In this document: one piece after another, positions 4,774 through 6,172 of the stretch
Position numbering within the stretch: position 1 is the stretch's first letter
How the letters are laid out: every line of letters starts with the position of its first letter
Source of the DNA: Nitrososphaeraceae archaeon
GTDB taxonomy: Archaea; Thermoproteota; Nitrososphaeria; Nitrososphaerales; Nitrososphaeraceae
Reading direction: 5' to 3'
Assembly (NCBI GenBank): GCA_021155845.1
Contig: JAJNBK010000025.1
Coordinates: 1-6,172, forward strand
Length of the DNA: 6,172 nt
Position numbers and translations under genes: made by a program
The notes under the pieces: model-generated
Database searches by the model: none
Told to the model about the DNA's origin: nothing
What the model saw: the letters and a program-made list of their open reading frames with translations, nothing else

Positions 4774-5111
4774 CAAACCTTTATGTAATCTAGATATCAA
4801 ACCTAATCCAAAATAGGATCTAACTTATACTTGAATATCAGTAATTCATTCATTAAAATTAGTGAGCCATAATCGTGTCAAAATTGATTCACGCTTTACT
4901 GTTCCTACTGCTACTGAACTCATAATAAATTCTAGAAAATACTAATAAAGACGATAAATTGCTGTGACAGTTTGCATCAATGATGAAAATAACCTGAAAA
5001 ATAATAGAAAAGAGAATGAAATAATAATTTTTTACGGAGCCAAATATATCGTTAGGAATCTAGTACATAGAGGTAATATATATTGTTGAAATCTAGCCTT
5101 ATGAAATAGAG
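4774..5111. other. AT-rich spacer with repeats but no clear gene
   Basis: All three forward frames are broken by frequent stops. Items seen: a T6 tract at 5028-5033; the 11-base palindrome CATCAATGATG at 4975-4985, repeated exactly at 5140-5150; and a 17-base exact copy of the RidA gene 3' end at 5081-5097. The last suggests that at least part of this spacer could be decayed coding sequence. No tRNA, rRNA or mobile-element hallmark is visible. Confidence 0.45.
5081..5097 (+). repeat. 17-base exact repeat of the RidA gene 3' end (possible relic)
   Basis: TATTGTTGAAATCTAGC is identical to 1962-1978, which encodes the last residues IVEI, the stop codon and one following base of the RidA gene. 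Reading the copy in the same frame back to 5064 gives YIEVIYIVEI-stop, comparable with AVEIEFIVEI-stop of RidA, with an in-frame TAG at 5061-5063. This fits the eroded tail of a second RidA-like gene, but nothing further upstream aligns convincingly, so a short chance or recombinational copy is also possible. Confidence 0.35.
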
Positions 5112-5112
5112 A

Positions 5113-5120
5113 TTTTATTA
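5113..5120 (+). promoter_or_regulatory. TATA box of the small gene at 5145
   Basis: TTTTATTA is centred about 28 bases before the ATG at 5145, giving a predicted transcription start at about 5143 and a leaderless or nearly leaderless mRNA, the same geometry as at the RTX-like gene. Confidence 0.4.
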
Positions 5121-5144
5121 TTGTAGCTGATATTATTGTCATCA

Positions 5145-5273
5145 ATGATGTTAGTTGGGCAAGACAAAATACGAACAAGAGATATTGAGCTTGTAACACA
5201 GGGACTCAGATACATTAAACGAAAAGACAAGAGAGCAAATATGGAATTTTACAGCTTTTGCCTTGAGCAATAA
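5145..5273 (+). CDS. Small conserved-looking protein of 41-42 residues, unknown function
   Basis: The frame encodes M(M)LVGQDKIRTRDIELVTQG, then a Lys/Arg-rich LRYIKRKDKRAN and a C-terminal MEFYSFCLEQ. The composition (balanced charged residues, few Asn/Ile runs, helix-forming spacing) looks like real protein, unlike the stop-ridden frames around it. It has a TATA box at leaderless distance and a hairpin directly after its stop. Predicted structure is a basic helical peptide with one Cys near the end; a nucleic-acid or protein-binding role is possible, but no family is recognised. The start is 5145 or 5148 (ATGATG); the frame is closed by TAG at 5124-5126. The two ATGs lie within the palindrome CATCAATGATG. 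Confidence 0.45.
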   Translation: MMLVGQDKIRTRDIELVTQGLRYIKRKDKRANMEFYSFCLEQ

Positions 5274-5299
5274 ACTCTGTACGTCTCCCTCAGCAGAGT
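5274..5299 (+). terminator. Stem-loop directly after the small gene
   Basis: ACTCTG (5274-5279) and CAGAGT (5294-5299) are perfect 6-bp arms around a 14-base loop, starting at the base after the TAA. No T-tract follows at once, although the pyrimidine-rich stretch at about 5336-5350 is T-rich. It could mark the 3' end of the short transcript. Confidence 0.3.
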
Positions 5300-5622
5300 A
5301 AGATAAGATATATAATCTGTTTAAGAATAATAGGCCTCTTTCTTTTCTTCAATAAACAAATAGAAGAGTTAGCAGACGTTACTATAAGATAATAGATAAT
5401 ATTTACTCCTCTTAGATGTTATTCTTTACGGTATATTGAATTTTATTCTGCATATCTGAAGAACTTTCACCTTTTGTCTAATTTCACGCCATGATTTATA
5501 GTATTTTCCGACAAGGAGAGCCAATCATATATTCATATTCAGCACTGTTTCTTTCTACATACTTTCTTTTATGGGGGGAGTAAATGCACTATTGAGTTTA
5601 AGACGGGCTTTAAAAAGGAATC
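5300..5622. other. AT-rich spacer upstream of the glycosyltransferase gene
   Basis: No gene is secure here. Two short plus-strand frames are notable. One at 5491-5583 (30 residues) starts MIYSIFRQGEP and is hydrophobic towards its end, SALFLSTYFLLWGE. The other at 5571-5630 (19 residues, MGGVNALLSLRRALKRNLL) is in the same frame as the glycosyltransferase and is stopped by the TAA at 5628-5630. They may be chance, upstream peptides, or remains of a longer N-terminus of the glycosyltransferase. Confidence 0.4.
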
Positions 5623-5632
5623 TTTTATAAAA
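5623..5632 (+). promoter_or_regulatory. Strong palindromic TATA box of the glycosyltransferase gene
   Basis: TTTTATAAAA is a perfect 10-bp palindrome and the strongest TATA match in the window. It predicts transcription from about 5652-5655. The TAA that closes the glycosyltransferase frame upstream (5628-5630) is part of this box, which argues that the stop is regulatory sequence and not a nonsense mutation. Confidence 0.5.
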
Positions 5633-5675
5633 CAAGAGATTCGCCAGTAAGGTGTTGTTGTTAGAGAATGTTGTG

Positions 5676-6172
5676 ATGATCATACTGGCGTCTTTCTGGT
5701 TCTCGACTATACCTGTCGCCTTTCTGACGCTAGGAAGATTCCTAAAGAATAGAAACACTTTTGTTGAACAGGATCTTCGACGGATTTATAACGATCCAAT
5801 GATAATTTTTCAGATAACCACTCGTTCTGCGACGATGACACCTGTTGTAAAAAGGGGAATTGACTCGATCATAGATTCTTCTTTAAAAATTAACTATAGG
5901 AACTATCAAATCTCTATCATTACGGATGATCCAAAGGATAAAGCCACATTATACGGTGTCAATTGTGAAGTAATTATAGTCGATAAAAAATTTACATCGT
6001 CTGCAATCAAAAAAGGACGAGCCCTACAATATGCTGTGGAACATCGTCGTAAAACTGGTAAAAATATCTCCAATTACTGGATATTCCATATGGATGATGA
6101 AAGTTATGTGACAAGTCAAACAATTATGTCTTTGCTAAAATTCATTAGGAAAGGTAATGCAATTGCATCAGA
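5676..6172 (+). CDS. Membrane-anchored family 2 glycosyltransferase, egghead-like, N-terminal part (cut by right edge)
   Basis: The 165 visible codons run off the right edge. Residues 2-19 form a hydrophobic helix (IILASFWFSTIPVAFLTL) with a central Pro, followed by a basic GRFLKNRN. The GT-A domain then starts at MIIFQITTRSATMTPVVKRG (42-61) and continues with YQISIITDDP (77-86), an insert ending VIIVDKKF (99-106), KKGRALQYAVEHRR (112-125) and YWIFHMDDESYVTSQTI (134-150). The order TRS, IITDD, KGRALQYxxE and WIxHMDDExxxT closely parallels animal egghead beta-1,4-mannosyltransferase, where the HLDEE-like acidic motif corresponds to the nucleotide-sugar/metal site. It probably transfers a sugar to a lipid or surface glycan at the membrane; donor and acceptor are unknown. 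Alternative starts are GTG 5652 (about 25 bases from the TATA box, leaderless) and GTG 5673; the frame is closed at 5628-5630. Confidence 0.82.
   Translation, partial: MIILASFWFSTIPVAFLTLGRFLKNRNTFVEQDLRRIYNDPMIIFQITTRSATMTPVVKRGIDSIIDSSLKINYRNYQISIITDDPKDKATLYGVNCEVIIVDKKFTSSAIKKGRALQYAVEHRRKTGKNISNYWIFHMDDESYVTSQTIMSLLKFIRKGNAIAS

Noticed and set aside
4736..5675. Possible tRNA, CRISPR or mobile-element remains in the long right-hand spacer
   Set aside because: No cloverleaf-like pattern, no regularly spaced repeats, and no terminal inverted repeats with target duplication were seen; the only repeats are the short ones listed.
5555..5758. Minus-strand frame opposite the glycosyltransferase start
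   Set aside because: Antisense shadow with no family features.

Overview
This window looks like AT-rich chromosomal DNA from an archaeon, most plausibly an ammonia-oxidising Nitrososphaeria (Thaumarchaeota), Nitrososphaera or Nitrosocosmicus type. The reasons are: TATA-like boxes about 25-35 bases before start codons, with very short or absent leaders and no clear Shine-Dalgarno sites; T-tracts rather than GC-rich hairpins after some genes; Asn/Lys/Ile-rich proteins; and a mix of an RTX-type secreted protein, bacterial-type housekeeping enzymes and small orphan proteins. This assignment is inference; there is no rRNA or marker gene here.

Layout from left to right. (1) 1-396, minus strand: the N-terminal part of a secreted RTX-like calcium-binding repeat protein, cut by the window edge, with a TATA box placed for a leaderless mRNA. 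(2) 397-901: a long spacer with one questionable Cys-rich micro-ORF and a promoter whose TATA box lies between two perfect dyads. (3) 902-1359, plus: a probable 37-residue signal-peptide-like microprotein, followed 2 bases later by a 113-residue protein with a CxxC-x4-CxH cluster. (4) 1513-1977, plus: a RidA-family protein. (5) 1978-2389: a convergent spacer with a striking 18-bp palindrome and a second copy of its core. (6) 2390-3220, minus: a class I SAM-dependent methyltransferase, divergent from (7) 3439-4008, plus: an OsmC-family protein with three clustered cysteines but no second canonical redox Cys. (8) 4301-4735, plus: a hypothetical protein with a predicted beta-rich fold. (9) 4736-5651: a largely non-coding stretch holding a 17-base exact copy of the ridA 3' end and a short, convincing-looking 42-residue gene. 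(10) 5676 to the right edge, plus: the N-terminal part of a membrane-anchored family 2 glycosyltransferase resembling egghead-type beta-mannosyltransferases.

The genes are mostly single transcription units with their own promoters and do not form an obvious pathway. A loose theme is metabolite and redox housekeeping (RidA, OsmC, methyltransferase) between two cell-surface functions (RTX protein, glycosyltransferase). I see no CRISPR array, transposase, integrase, tRNA or rRNA, and no recognisable defence system. The most unusual items are the dyad-flanked promoter with its microprotein/zinc-protein pair, the palindrome pair in the convergent spacer, the ridA-tail repeat, and the overlooked small ORF at 5145-5273.
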